From: Rhodoferax sp.
Lineage (GTDB): Bacteria; Pseudomonadota; Gammaproteobacteria; Burkholderiales; Burkholderiaceae_C
DNA length: 64,000 bases
Assembly: GCA_031291295.1 (NCBI GenBank)
Contig: JARLJI010000260.1
Location: forward strand, 186,001 to 250,000
Reading direction: 5' to 3'
The notes under the pieces are model-generated. The model worked only from the letters and a program-made list of their open reading frames with translations. It did not search any database and was not told the origin of the DNA. Shown in pieces: positions 35,411 to 43,933 of the stretch; positions within the stretch are counted from its first letter, which is position 1; each line of letters opens with the position of its first letter. Made by a program: the position numbers and the translations under genes.

Positions 35411-35424
35411 TCAGCTTATGCTAA
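35411..35424. promoter_or_regulatory. Candidate repressor operator, copy 2
   Basis: TCAGCTTATGCTAA, differing from copy 1 only at the two central bases. The 30-bp centre spacing is close to three helical turns, putting both sites on one DNA face. The AT-rich sequence between them could contain divergent promoter elements. Confidence 0.55.
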
Positions 35425-35523
35425 ACCCAGAAAAATAACAATCCGGTTCAATCCCATGAGGGAAAACCACTATCGGTCTGTCACACCACGATGCCCCACT
35501 GGGGCTCACTTAAGGGAAGAATA

Positions 35524-35817
35524 ATGAGTCATGTGCAACTCTCCGATGTTCAGTACATCAACCTGAGCGTTCTTACCGCCATCAAGATCAGCATGCAGCA
35601 CGACAAGGTGGCGACCTGCTGCAAGTTCGCCCTTGACGCCGCGCAAGCCGATCTTCTTGAAAACCTGAGTGCCGACCAAATCTGGGCGATCGTGGCCAAC
35701 GTCGGGCCGGCGACCTTATTTCCCCCGCGCCACGATCTGCTCAGCCTGCTCCAGACACCGCTGCCCTTGGCAGGTCCTTTGGCTGCGGTTCGTTCCCCCA
35801 GGCAGCCCGGTCGCTAG
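35524..35817 (+). CDS. FlhD-like transcriptional activator subunit
   Basis: A 97-residue all-helical protein. DVQYINLSVLTAIKISMQHD and the following residues to LSADQIWAIVANVGPATLF align by eye with flagellar FlhD (DINLSYLLLAQRL... LTLPQMVKLAETNQLVCHF). The C-terminal third of FlhD is missing or different. Plasmid and ICE relatives are AcaD and SetD, which with a FlhC-like partner form a master activator of transfer genes. AAGGGAAG lies upstream of the ATG. The FlhC-like gene follows by 15 bases. No flagellar genes are present. Confidence 0.82.
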   Translation: MSHVQLSDVQYINLSVLTAIKISMQHDKVATCCKFALDAAQADLLENLSADQIWAIVANVGPATLFPPRHDLLSLLQTPLPLAGPLAAVRSPRQPGR

Positions 35818-35832
35818 CGCAGGGAGACTTGA

Positions 35833-36501
35833 ATGCCAACCCGCGCCGACCGCCATCTGAGGACAGTCAGGCTCGCCAAGGATTGTTCAGAGTTGGGTGC
35901 CCGGATACGTACCATCCATTGCATCACCGGCCTACCCCCTCGCGAGATACAGCGATTATTTTTCAACGACCCGCAGGCCATCCCCCGTGGCCGGCCGCCA
36001 GACTCTCCTGAGTGGTATCACAGCGCCAATCTGCTGTATCGCACAGATGCGTCCATTTTTTCGGCCATTTACCGCCGCCTGCGGCACGCAGGCTTCGGCG
36101 CCGGGGAAACCTTGGTAGGAGCCTACCGCCACTACCAGATGGTGTGCCAGGCACCGAACCGGATCAGCTTCGACAGAGCTTTTGATCTAGCTTCACACAC
36201 TGACGGCATCTGGATTGCCAAGTCACCCAGCTTCGAGGTCGTGACCTGCCCGGCCTGCGCCAGCGAGTTCCTGACAGCCCTTGGCACGATTCCCAAGACA
36301 GAAGGTTGTCCGTTCTGTAAAGTGGTTCAGCGTTACGGCAACGACCCACGCGTGCAGACCTCTTTTCCTACACACCCCCTGCCCGATCCAACGGTATTTC
36401 AACATGGCATGGCGATGCTGCGCTGGAAGAAAGAAAGCGGAGCTAATGACAATAGAGAGGCCCCTTTGCCTTCATTTCCGGGAGACATGCAGGACAAGTG
36501 A
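35833..36501 (+). CDS. FlhC-like transcriptional activator subunit
   Basis: A 222-residue protein resembling FlhC, SetC and AcaC. LAKDCSELGARIRTIHCITG matches the N-terminal helix region, and AYRHYQMVCQAPNRISFDRAF the middle. A four-Cys zinc site is in CPACASEF and CPFCKVV. It is longer than flagellar FlhC (about 190), with a polar C-terminal tail. With the FlhD-like partner it should activate the tra operons. It lies 33 bases before the relaxase gene, so activator and relaxase are probably cotranscribed. Confidence 0.85.
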   Translation: MPTRADRHLRTVRLAKDCSELGARIRTIHCITGLPPREIQRLFFNDPQAIPRGRPPDSPEWYHSANLLYRTDASIFSAIYRRLRHAGFGAGETLVGAYRHYQMVCQAPNRISFDRAFDLASHTDGIWIAKSPSFEVVTCPACASEFLTALGTIPKTEGCPFCKVVQRYGNDPRVQTSFPTHPLPDPTVFQHGMAMLRWKKESGANDNREAPLPSFPGDMQDK

Positions 36502-36534
36502 TCAAAGAATGGCACTTGGTCCTTCAGAGCAGAG

Positions 36535-38193
36535 GTGATGGTCATTTTTTCTTCGGCGAGCACGTTTTCTTCTGCCAACCCCGGCTTTGCAGCGCTATCG
36601 ATCGATGAAGTGCTGGCCGCCAACGCCGACATCCTTGCACGTATCAAGCTCTGCTACGGAGCGGACCGGGAGAGCTTCGAGACCGACGTGCTGGCGCTGA
36701 TCCGCCGCTACGCAGCCTACGTGCATTTGCTGCCCGCGACAGCGGACAACTACTTCAGCGCGCCGGGTGGCCTGCTGCGGCTCGGCCTGGAGGCTGGGTT
36801 CTTCAGTCTACAGGGCACGGACGCCCATATCTTTTCGGGACGTTCGACCATTTCCACGCGCCGTCTGCTCGAGCCGCGCTGGCGGCACGCCACCTTCATC
36901 GCCGGCCTGTGCTGTGAAATGCACCGGGTGCTCAGCCACATCATTGTCACGGACGTACAGGGCGAGGTGTGGTCGGGCTACCTGCAGCCGCTGGTCGACT
37001 GGTTGGCGGAACGCGGCGTAGCGCGCTATTTCCTGAGCTGGCGCCCACAAGCCATCGAGACCCGCTGCCTGGGCGTGTTTGCGCTGGCGCATGTGGTTCC
37101 ACCCGGGGTGCTGCAGTACCTGTCCGAGGACAACACCATCATCGTGCCGCACCTGATGGCCAGCATCGGCGGCATGCCAATCTACCGGGATCACAACATC
37201 CTGGATGACCTGGTGCGCCGTTCGCTGGCCCTGGTCATCGATCGCAATCTATTGGCCAACGCGGATCGCTACGGTTCGCCGCAGTTCGGCTCGCATCTGG
37301 AGCGCTATCTGGTGGACGCACTGCGACGCTTGGCCAGCAGCAATTCCGCCTGGATTCCCAACCAAGAGAAGTCACGTGTCTGGTTCGGCCAGGATGGATT
37401 ATTCCTGCTGTGGCCGAACGCCGCCGAGGATGTTCACAAACTGCTCGACGCCGACCAGTTGCCGGGCATCCCCAAGGCCGCTGAGACCATGCTGGAAGTG
37501 CTGTTGACAGCAGGGGTGATCGAACCCCAGGACGCCGAGCATCCAACCTGGACCATTCATCCACCGGGTGCTAAATCGGTGCTGGAAGCCGTCAAGTTGA
37601 AGTCTGCAACCATCCTGTTCGCAGGCATCGATCCGCCACCCGAAGCGCTGGACCTGAAGTTCGTGCGTCGTCCCGGTGAGCCCGATCCGTCCCCGGCGGC
37701 GGCGCCACGGTCCGCGCGCCCCGGGGAGCAACTGTCATTGATTCCACCGGCCGCCACATCTCCCGTCATGGAGGTCGCCAGCGAACGGCTCCCACTGACA
37801 TCGAAACCTCCGACTCCCAAAGCATTCCCGCCCGTAACACCATCGGTCTTATTCACACTGCAGGCCCCGATGCGGCTCAACCCGGTCGTGCGGGAGGCAC
37901 TGGCGGCAGTCGTCCAGACGCTGAACGAGGGCGCTGGCCCGGCGCAAGGTTGCACTGTCGCCCACGGTTTCTATGTGCCACTCAGCGAATTCGAACGGCG
38001 TGGTCTACAACCGTCCATGGCCTTGCGCGCCCTGGCCGACGTGCGCATGCTCGTGCCAGCGCAGCCCCATGGGCCGCCCACCCTCGCTCGTGACTTCAAC
38101 GGCACACCGACGCTGGGCATCGTGGTCGATCCGCGCTTCATTACCGGATTCGACCTTGACGGATTCACCTTGCAAGATGCAGGGGAGCACTGA
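36535..38193 (+). CDS. traI: MobH-type relaxase (TraI_2 family)
   Basis: A 552-residue protein of the TraI_2/MobH relaxase family found in SXT/R391, IncA/C and many ICEs. The N-terminal domain contains HLLPATADNYFSAPGGLL near residues 64-82, then a run of conserved FSLQGTDAHIFSGR and ATFIAGLCCEMHR. Canonical MobH proteins have a His-rich HHHxGGLxxHxLE version of the first motif; here several of these His are absent. The C-terminal part carries a second conserved domain (VREALAAVVQTLNE to FITGFDLDGF). The start is GTG at 36535 or ATG at 36538. It nicks oriT and pilots the strand. It is followed one base later by the coupling-protein gene. Confidence 0.88.
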   Translation: MMVIFSSASTFSSANPGFAALSIDEVLAANADILARIKLCYGADRESFETDVLALIRRYAAYVHLLPATADNYFSAPGGLLRLGLEAGFFSLQGTDAHIFSGRSTISTRRLLEPRWRHATFIAGLCCEMHRVLSHIIVTDVQGEVWSGYLQPLVDWLAERGVARYFLSWRPQAIETRCLGVFALAHVVPPGVLQYLSEDNTIIVPHLMASIGGMPIYRDHNILDDLVRRSLALVIDRNLLANADRYGSPQFGSHLERYLVDALRRLASSNSAWIPNQEKSRVWFGQDGLFLLWPNAAEDVHKLLDADQLPGIPKAAETMLEVLLTAGVIEPQDAEHPTWTIHPPGAKSVLEAVKLKSATILFAGIDPPPEALDLKFVRRPGEPDPSPAAAPRSARPGEQLSLIPPAATSPVMEVASERLPLTSKPPTPKAFPPVTPSVLFTLQAPMRLNPVVREALAAVVQTLNEGAGPAQGCTVAHGFYVPLSEFERRGLQPSMALRALADVRMLVPAQPHGPPTLARDFNGTPTLGIVVDPRFITGFDLDGFTLQDAGEH

Positions 38194-38194
38194 C

Positions 38195-40102
38195 ATGCTG
38201 CTGCGACGCTATGAGATGCCCTGGCGGCGAGCCTACGAGGCCCATGCCAGTCTCGCTTGGCTGTTCGCCTTGGCTTACTTCGTCATGGTGGGCAGCACGG
38301 GGCAGTTGCCCAGAATATTGGCGTTACCACTGTCGATAACCTGCTTTCTCATGGCCCTGATGCGCATCACGCAGGCACTGCGGACCCTGGTGCTGAGGGC
38401 ATCGCTCTGCGGCCGCAGCGTCCAGCGCATCACGACCCAGGCGCTGGCCCCACTTTGCAGCAAGCCGGACGAGGTATTCCTTGGATTCGGCTTTGAGTGG
38501 CGACCTGTGCACTCTCAGCGCCTATATGAACTCGCCAAGATCGACTACCGCGAATTTGCCGTTTCGCCTCGACTACTGACCTGGCTGGGCTACGACGTGA
38601 ATCCCCAGCCCGCCGCAGAGATCGGCTTGTCTTACCTCCACGGCGTGGAACCCCGGGAAGTGCCCCTGTACCGCCCGCTGCAGAACTTCGAAGGCGGAAC
38701 CCTGCTGGTCGGCACCACCCAGTCCGGCAAAGGCGTGGCCCTCGCCAACCTGATCACGCAGGCGATCCGGCGCGGTGATGTGGTGATCGTGATCGACCCG
38801 AAAAACAGCCACCGGCTCAAACGCATTGCCCAGCGTGCCTGCGAGGACTATCGCGAACCGGACACTTTCCTGGAATTCCATCCGGCATTTCCGGAAACCG
38901 GCATCCGGATCGACTTCACCTTCAACTGGCAAAAGGCCACCGAACTCGCCTCGCGCATCCAGTCTGTTATGCCGCCAGACACGGGGGGTGCGTTCTCGGC
39001 CTTTGGCTGGGACGCGGTCAACGTGGTCGTGCAGGGCCTCATCGAACTCGAGGAGCGGCCCAACCTGGTCAAGCTAACCAAGTACATCGAAGGCGGGATC
39101 GAACCGGTGCTGGAGGGATCGCTGCGGCGCTTCTATGACGAGACTTTGGGCGGCAGCTGGCGCGAGATGCCCGAGATGAAAAAGCTGTTGCACGATGCGC
39201 ACCGGGGCAATATGAGAAAGCCCTCGGAGGCAGCCAGTGCTGACCTGATGGCCTTTGTCGCCTACTACGAACATCACATCGCGCAAAGCCAGCGCAGCAA
39301 GGTCATCGATGCCCAGGTTCGTACCTTCCGCCACAACCGTGAGCATTACCAGAAGATCACGGCCAATCTGTTGCCCGTCCTGTCCATGCTGACCTCGGGC
39401 GACCTGGGTCCCAGCCTTTCGCCCGACCCCTTCGATGCAAACGACACTCGCCCCATCATGAACTTCGAGAAAATCGAGCGGGCCGGCCACGTGCTCTATA
39501 TGTGCCTGGATTCGCTGCCGGATCCTTCCGTGGCCTCCGCCATCGGTGCACTGGCGCTGGCCGACCTAGCGGCGCGTGCTGGCATGCGCTATAACCTCGG
39601 CGCTTATCGGCGCATTTCGCTGTTTGTCGACGAAATCTCCAATGTCATCAACCAGCCGTTGATCGAAATATTGAACAAGGGCGCTGAAGGGGGTATTTTC
39701 ACGACCTGCGCGATGCAGACGTTGGCTGACCTGGCCAAACGGTTGGGCAGCGAGGATGCGGCACGCATGGCACTGGGCAATCTGAACAATCTGATCGCCT
39801 TGCGCACGAAAGACAGGCCGACGCAGGATTTCGTAGTCGAGACCTTTGGCAAGACAGCCATTCACACGATGCGCGTGGGTCTGAGTCATGGTGCCGACGC
39901 CCATCTCGGGGACTTTTCATCAAGCTATTCGACCCAGATCGCCGAGAGCTTCGAGGAAATGGTGCCAGCCGACGTGCTGGGCAAGCTGCCCAACCTGCAG
40001 TACTTCGCCTCCGTGTCAGGAGGACGGATCATCAAGGGGCGGTTTCCCATCCTCGATCCGGATGCCGAACGCGAGCCTGTCGCATCGAAGACCACGCCAT
40101 GA
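38195..40102 (+). CDS. traD: Type IV coupling protein (TraD-like)
   Basis: A 635-residue inner-membrane ATPase. Two N-terminal hydrophobic segments (LAWLFALAYFVMV and ILALPLSITCFLMAL) anchor it. Walker A is GTTQSGKG near residue 172 and Walker B is ISLFVDEIS near 475. It links the relaxosome to the secretion channel. It is adjacent to the relaxase gene as in SXT-type elements, and overlaps the next gene by 4 bases. Confidence 0.93.
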   Translation: MLLRRYEMPWRRAYEAHASLAWLFALAYFVMVGSTGQLPRILALPLSITCFLMALMRITQALRTLVLRASLCGRSVQRITTQALAPLCSKPDEVFLGFGFEWRPVHSQRLYELAKIDYREFAVSPRLLTWLGYDVNPQPAAEIGLSYLHGVEPREVPLYRPLQNFEGGTLLVGTTQSGKGVALANLITQAIRRGDVVIVIDPKNSHRLKRIAQRACEDYREPDTFLEFHPAFPETGIRIDFTFNWQKATELASRIQSVMPPDTGGAFSAFGWDAVNVVVQGLIELEERPNLVKLTKYIEGGIEPVLEGSLRRFYDETLGGSWREMPEMKKLLHDAHRGNMRKPSEAASADLMAFVAYYEHHIAQSQRSKVIDAQVRTFRHNREHYQKITANLLPVLSMLTSGDLGPSLSPDPFDANDTRPIMNFEKIERAGHVLYMCLDSLPDPSVASAIGALALADLAARAGMRYNLGAYRRISLFVDEISNVINQPLIEILNKGAEGGIFTTCAMQTLADLAKRLGSEDAARMALGNLNNLIALRTKDRPTQDFVVETFGKTAIHTMRVGLSHGADAHLGDFSSSYSTQIAESFEEMVPADVLGKLPNLQYFASVSGGRIIKGRFPILDPDAEREPVASKTTP

Positions 40103-40722
40103 TCCGCGCCGCTGCCTTTTTTTCCCTCGTCATCCTGCTGCTTTTGGTGCTGTACATTCCGTCGGCCCATCCACCACAACGCTTTGTGGCGCAAATCCGC
40201 ATTGAGCACGAAGCCACGACGGCGTTCTGGGGATCCGAGCCCGCGGCCCGAATCCTGGCCCGTGCGGTACGCATGCAGGATGCTACCGTCGAAGTCACGC
40301 CTATACCTAAAGCGTCCGTTGCGCCGTCGTCCACCGGGGTGAACAACGCCGTGGCGAAGGAAATGGCATCGGTCAACCAGCGTTTGTTCAACAACCCCTA
40401 CTTCCGCTCGATTGATGCCTTGCTACTGCTTGGCAGCTATCGGCTTTCCACGCTCCTCGAATGGCTGCCCTGGCTGGCCGCATTCGCGCTGGCGGCGATA
40501 GTCGATGGCTGGTTTGTGCGACTGATCAAGGCCAAGGAATTCATGCAGCACGATCCGGAAATGTTCGCCGTCTATGCCTGTCTGGCAATCATCATCATGT
40601 GCGCAACGGTCGTGGGGTTTGTGGTGCCCGTCACGCTGCATCCGCTGGTACTGCCTTCAGTCCCGTTGGTGGTCAGTGTGCTGGTCGGTCGGTCGGTGGG
40701 GTGTTTTCATAAGCGAGGTTAA
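40099..40722 (+). CDS. DUF4400-like integral membrane protein
   Basis: A 207-residue membrane protein. An N-terminal helix (FFSLVILLLLVLYIPSA) is followed by a periplasmic part and three C-terminal helices, for example EWLPWLAAFALAAIVDGWFV. This matches the DUF4400/TIGR03747 type that follows the coupling protein in many ICEs. It overlaps traD by ATGA. It probably assists mating or coupling-protein function; the exact role is unknown. Confidence 0.85.
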   Translation: MIRAAAFFSLVILLLLVLYIPSAHPPQRFVAQIRIEHEATTAFWGSEPAARILARAVRMQDATVEVTPIPKASVAPSSTGVNNAVAKEMASVNQRLFNNPYFRSIDALLLLGSYRLSTLLEWLPWLAAFALAAIVDGWFVRLIKAKEFMQHDPEMFAVYACLAIIIMCATVVGFVVPVTLHPLVLPSVPLVVSVLVGRSVGCFHKRG

Positions 40723-40752
40723 GCTGACCCTGCTACTGCAGTTTGCTTAACC
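40717..40752. repeat. Inverted repeat at the end of the DUF4400-like gene
   Basis: GGTTAAGC (40717-40724) and GCTTAACC (40745-40752) are perfect 8-bp arms with a 20-base loop; the left arm contains the stop codon. There is no T-run. It marks the border between the mobilisation operon and the cargo interval and may be a weak terminator or a recombination scar. Confidence 0.4.
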
Positions 40753-41107
40753 GGTGCATGCACACCATGCTTTACGGGGCTATCGCCTTGATCGCCAACC
40801 ACATCGTTGACAGCGAGGCGGCTGCGACGTAGGGCTGAAGTGTCGTTGGCGCCCTTCGTGCCACTTTTCCCCGCGATCGCTGAGCGGCGCGTCAATGATG
40901 CGAGTATCAAGTGTTACCCCATCAACTAGCCTACGGCGTCGATAGCAAGAAATTGGAAGACTGTAAGACGTGCTAGGAAAGTCCAGCCAAGCCAGCCGAC
41001 CGTAAAATGCAAGCACTAGGATGGGGCCTTACCTTGTCCGTCCTACACACTGGTCGCGCACCAAGCCAAGTAGCATGCTTCCCGCTTGTCGCTTCTCCAT
41101 TCATTGT
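40723..41107. other. Non-coding cargo-interval stretch
   Basis: About 385 bases between the mobilisation operon and the IS630 element. The open frames here are short and lack support. It includes the right arm of the inverted repeat above. It may be debris of earlier insertions. Confidence 0.45.
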
Positions 41108-42233
41108 TAAACATAGCGTCTTAAATAATGCCGCATAGCCTCCTCAATACCAAGTTGGACTTTGTCCACCGAGTGAAGCATTGCTGGACAACGTCGAGCA
41201 CCTCTGCAAGTGTCTCGAAGTACCGGTTGTGGGTGGCCAAGCGTCGGGTGAGTTTCCAGACTCGTTCTATTGGTGCCAACTGCGGACTGTATGGCGGCAG
41301 GAATAGCAGTGTCAGCACTTTTCGATATTTGTGCAGCATTGGCGCGAGTAGCTTGGCATGGTGGTACCGGGCGTTGTCCAAGACGATCACCATGCGTTTT
41401 GCGCAGGTCCGTCGGCGCAGCAACAGCCTCAAGAACGTTTCGAATGTTTTGGCGTCGAACGTGTCACACAAGCTGTATGCGAATTTCCCTGTCTCCAGGC
41501 TCACTGCGCCAAAGCAAGCAATCGACTTGCGGGTGGGTGCATGGGTCAACACCGGGTCTTTGACCTCTGGCGCAATCCACATTCGGCAGCGTGTGCCGTG
41601 CTGCTGGAAGTGGCATTCGTCCAAGCTCCACAGTTCAAGATCCTTTCGCTTTGCCAGACGACGCAGTTTTTTTAAAGGCTGCCACCAGCAGCGGGTCAGA
41701 CTGCGCCACTTGTGGCCGGGGTTTGCGAAGACGAAATCCCATTTGCCTGAACATGCGCTGGCACTGGCGCACGCCCAGAATCACCTGATAGCGCTGCTCA
41801 AGGTGCGCGGACAACAACTTGCCATCCCACAGGTGGCCCACATGGCCGAAATCGGAGGCGCTGCGACGCAGGTCGCGTTCCAAAGAAGCCCACTGCTTGG
41901 CATCCAGGCAAGCTGGCCTTCCCGGGCGTTCACCATCGCGCATCCCTTCCAGTCCGTGCTCCTCAAATCGCTTGACCCAACGCTGTACGGTGCGTCGATC
42001 TTCGCCAAAGAGATCGGCAACCTGCTGGCAACTCTGACCACCGGTGAGGAGCAGCAAGCCGTGCAGTCGATGGTCATACCGCGACTCATCGGAGCGGGCA
42101 ATCTCTTGTTGAATGGCGATTCTCATGATGTCGGAATCTGCAATTTCCAGCTTACGCATAGGCGCTCCTTGCAAACAATCAGGAGTCCACAGTGTAAGTC
42201 ATTTATGCGGCGTTATATATGTCGTTATGTTTA
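41108..42233 (-). mobile_element. IS630-family insertion sequence with TA target duplication
   Basis: Inverted ends of about 30 bp are visible: left AACATAGCGTCTTAAATAAT... from 41110 and its imperfect complement ending at 42231 (TATATAACGCCGCATA in reverse reads as ATAAxGCCGCATA at the left). TA dinucleotides at 41108-41109 and 42232-42233 flank the element, as expected for IS630/Tc1-type transposition. About 1.1 kb contains a leftward transposase in two frames. It is inserted between the traD-side operon and an unrelated cargo gene. Confidence 0.85.
41121..42159 (-). pseudogene. IS630-family transposase, split in two frames
   Basis: The first frame (42159 to 41635) encodes an HTH N-terminal part: GQSCQQVADLFGEDRRTVQRW and the RPGRPACLD linker. 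The second frame (to 41121) encodes the DDE core: LDECHFQQHG (first Asp), VIVLDNARYHHA (second Asp) and LPPYSPQLAPIERVW (final Glu). The frames meet at seven A residues (41668-41674, read leftward); removing one A gives a single protein of about 346 residues, the normal IS630 length. So this is either a one-base frameshift mutation or a site of programmed or transcriptional slippage. AAGGAG precedes the ATG at 42159. Confidence 0.8.
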
Positions 42234-42249
42234 AAAAGGGATCCCGCCC

Positions 42250-43083
42250 ATGTCACTCTCTAGCTCAACACTGTCAGCCATTCAAAAAGCAGGCGCCGCA
42301 ATTTTCACGGCTGATGCCAAACTCAAAAATACTGTCAAGGAGTATGCGGATCGTGTCAATGCAGCTATGGGATCAAATCCATATGGTTTGGCCAATGACG
42401 CTTTATTTGAGAACTGGAAGACGGTAGCGCGCCTCTCGCAGACGATCACTGGGATCGAAGAGGAGATCAAAAAGGTGTTTCAAGTCGCCTCTGAACTGAC
42501 AGCGGATGACCAGCCCAGCGTGGTGCAAGTTCTTTCATTGGCCGCGCCGACACGCTCCGTCAAAAAGGGAGTGGTCAGTCAAATTGATCTGACACCTACG
42601 GCCACAAATATCAAAACGAAGAAGCCGACATCCAAGTCTATGTCCCGTACGACCCTCCGGCCAGCGAGTTCCATTGCGCAAAGCATGGGAAACCAAAATG
42701 ACCAGACGCCTACCGATGTGGTCGTCAAGTCAAAGAAAAAGACATCAAATCCCAAGACCAGCGTATCAAAATTGGTTCCGAGCCCAATCCCGGCTAAGGC
42801 GGCCAAGGCCGCTAAGCCAGTCAAAGTAGCAAATATCCCTAGCGAGGCGGGGAGTTCGTTGAAGATCAGTGGGAACCCCGCCAAACTGCTGAGTCATTTT
42901 GAGCGCGTACTTAACACAAACGAATTCACCGTAATTAGCCAAACGGCCGCTGGGCAGGAGACTGGCATCCCCCTTGGCTCAATGACCGCGGCCACCAAGA
43001 AATTGGTCGAGAGTGGTCGAATCATTGCGGGACCGATGGGGAGCTTCAAGCTGGCAAATGTTCAACAGCCTTTGGCTCAATAA
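42250..43083 (+). CDS. Lysine/proline-rich protein with possible C-terminal winged helix (cargo)
   Basis: A 277-residue protein I cannot assign. The N-terminal 90 residues are helical (AGAAIFTADAKLKNTVKEYADR). The middle, about 100-200, is low-complexity and Lys/Pro/Ala-rich (KTKKPTSKSMS, AKAAKAAKPVKVA), resembling histone H1-like tails. The C-terminus, LLSHFERVLNTNEFTVISQ with MTAATKKLVESGRI, looks like a winged-helix fold. The gene is visibly AT-richer than neighbours, suggesting recent transfer. It starts 17 bases after the IS630 element and ends before a hairpin. A nucleoid-associated or silencing role is a guess. Confidence 0.72.
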   Translation: MSLSSSTLSAIQKAGAAIFTADAKLKNTVKEYADRVNAAMGSNPYGLANDALFENWKTVARLSQTITGIEEEIKKVFQVASELTADDQPSVVQVLSLAAPTRSVKKGVVSQIDLTPTATNIKTKKPTSKSMSRTTLRPASSIAQSMGNQNDQTPTDVVVKSKKKTSNPKTSVSKLVPSPIPAKAAKAAKPVKVANIPSEAGSSLKISGNPAKLLSHFERVLNTNEFTVISQTAAGQETGIPLGSMTAATKKLVESGRIIAGPMGSFKLANVQQPLAQ

Positions 43084-43093
43084 AGCTGTACCG

Positions 43094-43118
43094 CCCCGAA
43101 CTCAGTTGTAGTTCGGGG
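43094..43118 (+). terminator. Hairpin after the cargo gene
   Basis: CCCCGAACT (43094-43102) and AGTTCGGGG (43110-43118) form a perfect 9-bp stem with a 7-base loop, 10 bases after the stop codon. No U-run follows, so termination is possible but not certain. Confidence 0.5.
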
Positions 43119-43325
43119 TCCGCGGTGATGGGAACGCCGCCGCTTCTTTGCGTTGTTTATATTTGGGTGGTACCCGCGCTGCCGGATATTCATCCCAACC
43201 ATTCCAATCCCGAAATCCCCCTCATAAAGCACCCATTCCCCGACGACGCGCCCGCCACCGCGCCCTATCCTTCAGTCATGCGCTCGCAAGAGCAACCCGC
43301 AGCATCTGAACCGAGATAGGACACC

Positions 43326-43823
43326 ATGTTCTCCACCCTGCCAACCACTCGCGAGCTCGCAACGTTATCAACTCCATTGGGGCACGACCACCAGGACACC
43401 ATCGAGACGCGCCTGTGGCTTGAAGAGCATGTCTGGCTCTACAAACTCCTGCGCAGCGAAAACAACGTCTCGCCCACCTTCCGCTTCCCCGACCTGATCG
43501 CAGCCTGCGTGTCGCTGGTCTTCACGCACGAGGATGCCCCCTTGCACATCTTCCGCTTCCTGGGCACCCAACTGGTGCTGCGCGCACCCCAGACCCCGCG
43601 CCGCCGCGAGTCGATGTGGCGCCAGCAGTACGAGTTCTTGCTTGCAGTGCAGCGCTCACCCGCCAACCGCCATCCGAACCCCAAGTTCCAACTCGACCAG
43701 TTGACAACCGCCTGCGTGGCCCTGTGCCGTGCGCAAGATGAGTCGGGCACCAGCATCCTCCAACAAGCGCGCCACAACATGGCTGAGCGTGCGCAACGCG
43801 GAAAGCAAGTCCAGCTCGCCTGA
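43326..43823 (+). CDS. Conserved hypothetical protein upstream of tra operon
   Basis: A 165-residue soluble protein. The region ETRLWLEEHVWLYKLLRSE and SPTFRFPDLIAACVSLVF is followed by a later stretch with similar wording (FQLDQLTTACVALC), suggesting an internal duplication of a 50-residue unit. TAGGACACC lies before the ATG. It is not recognised. Position upstream of the mating-pair operon suggests a regulatory or accessory role; uncertain. Confidence 0.7.
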   Translation: MFSTLPTTRELATLSTPLGHDHQDTIETRLWLEEHVWLYKLLRSENNVSPTFRFPDLIAACVSLVFTHEDAPLHIFRFLGTQLVLRAPQTPRRRESMWRQQYEFLLAVQRSPANRHPNPKFQLDQLTTACVALCRAQDESGTSILQQARHNMAERAQRGKQVQLA

Positions 43824-43933
43824 AATCTGAATCGCTCCCGACCGAACCGATCATCACCCGCCCCTACTCGCTACCCCCCGCTTTCAACCAGCTTCTACCG
43901 CATCCAGCCTGGCACCATGCCCGGCCCGGCCTG

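Noticed and set aside
35524..36501. FlhD/FlhC-like genes as part of a flagellar cluster
   Set aside because: No flagellar genes nearby; the pair lies between a repressor and a relaxase, so a transfer activator is the better reading.
37973..38194. Upstream extension of the coupling protein
   Set aside because: The extension overlaps the relaxase gene by over 200 bases; the ATG at 38195 begins the conserved membrane protein and follows AGGGGAG.
43125..43319. Possible 64-codon gene before the tra operon
   Set aside because: Pro-rich frame without ribosome site or family likeness.
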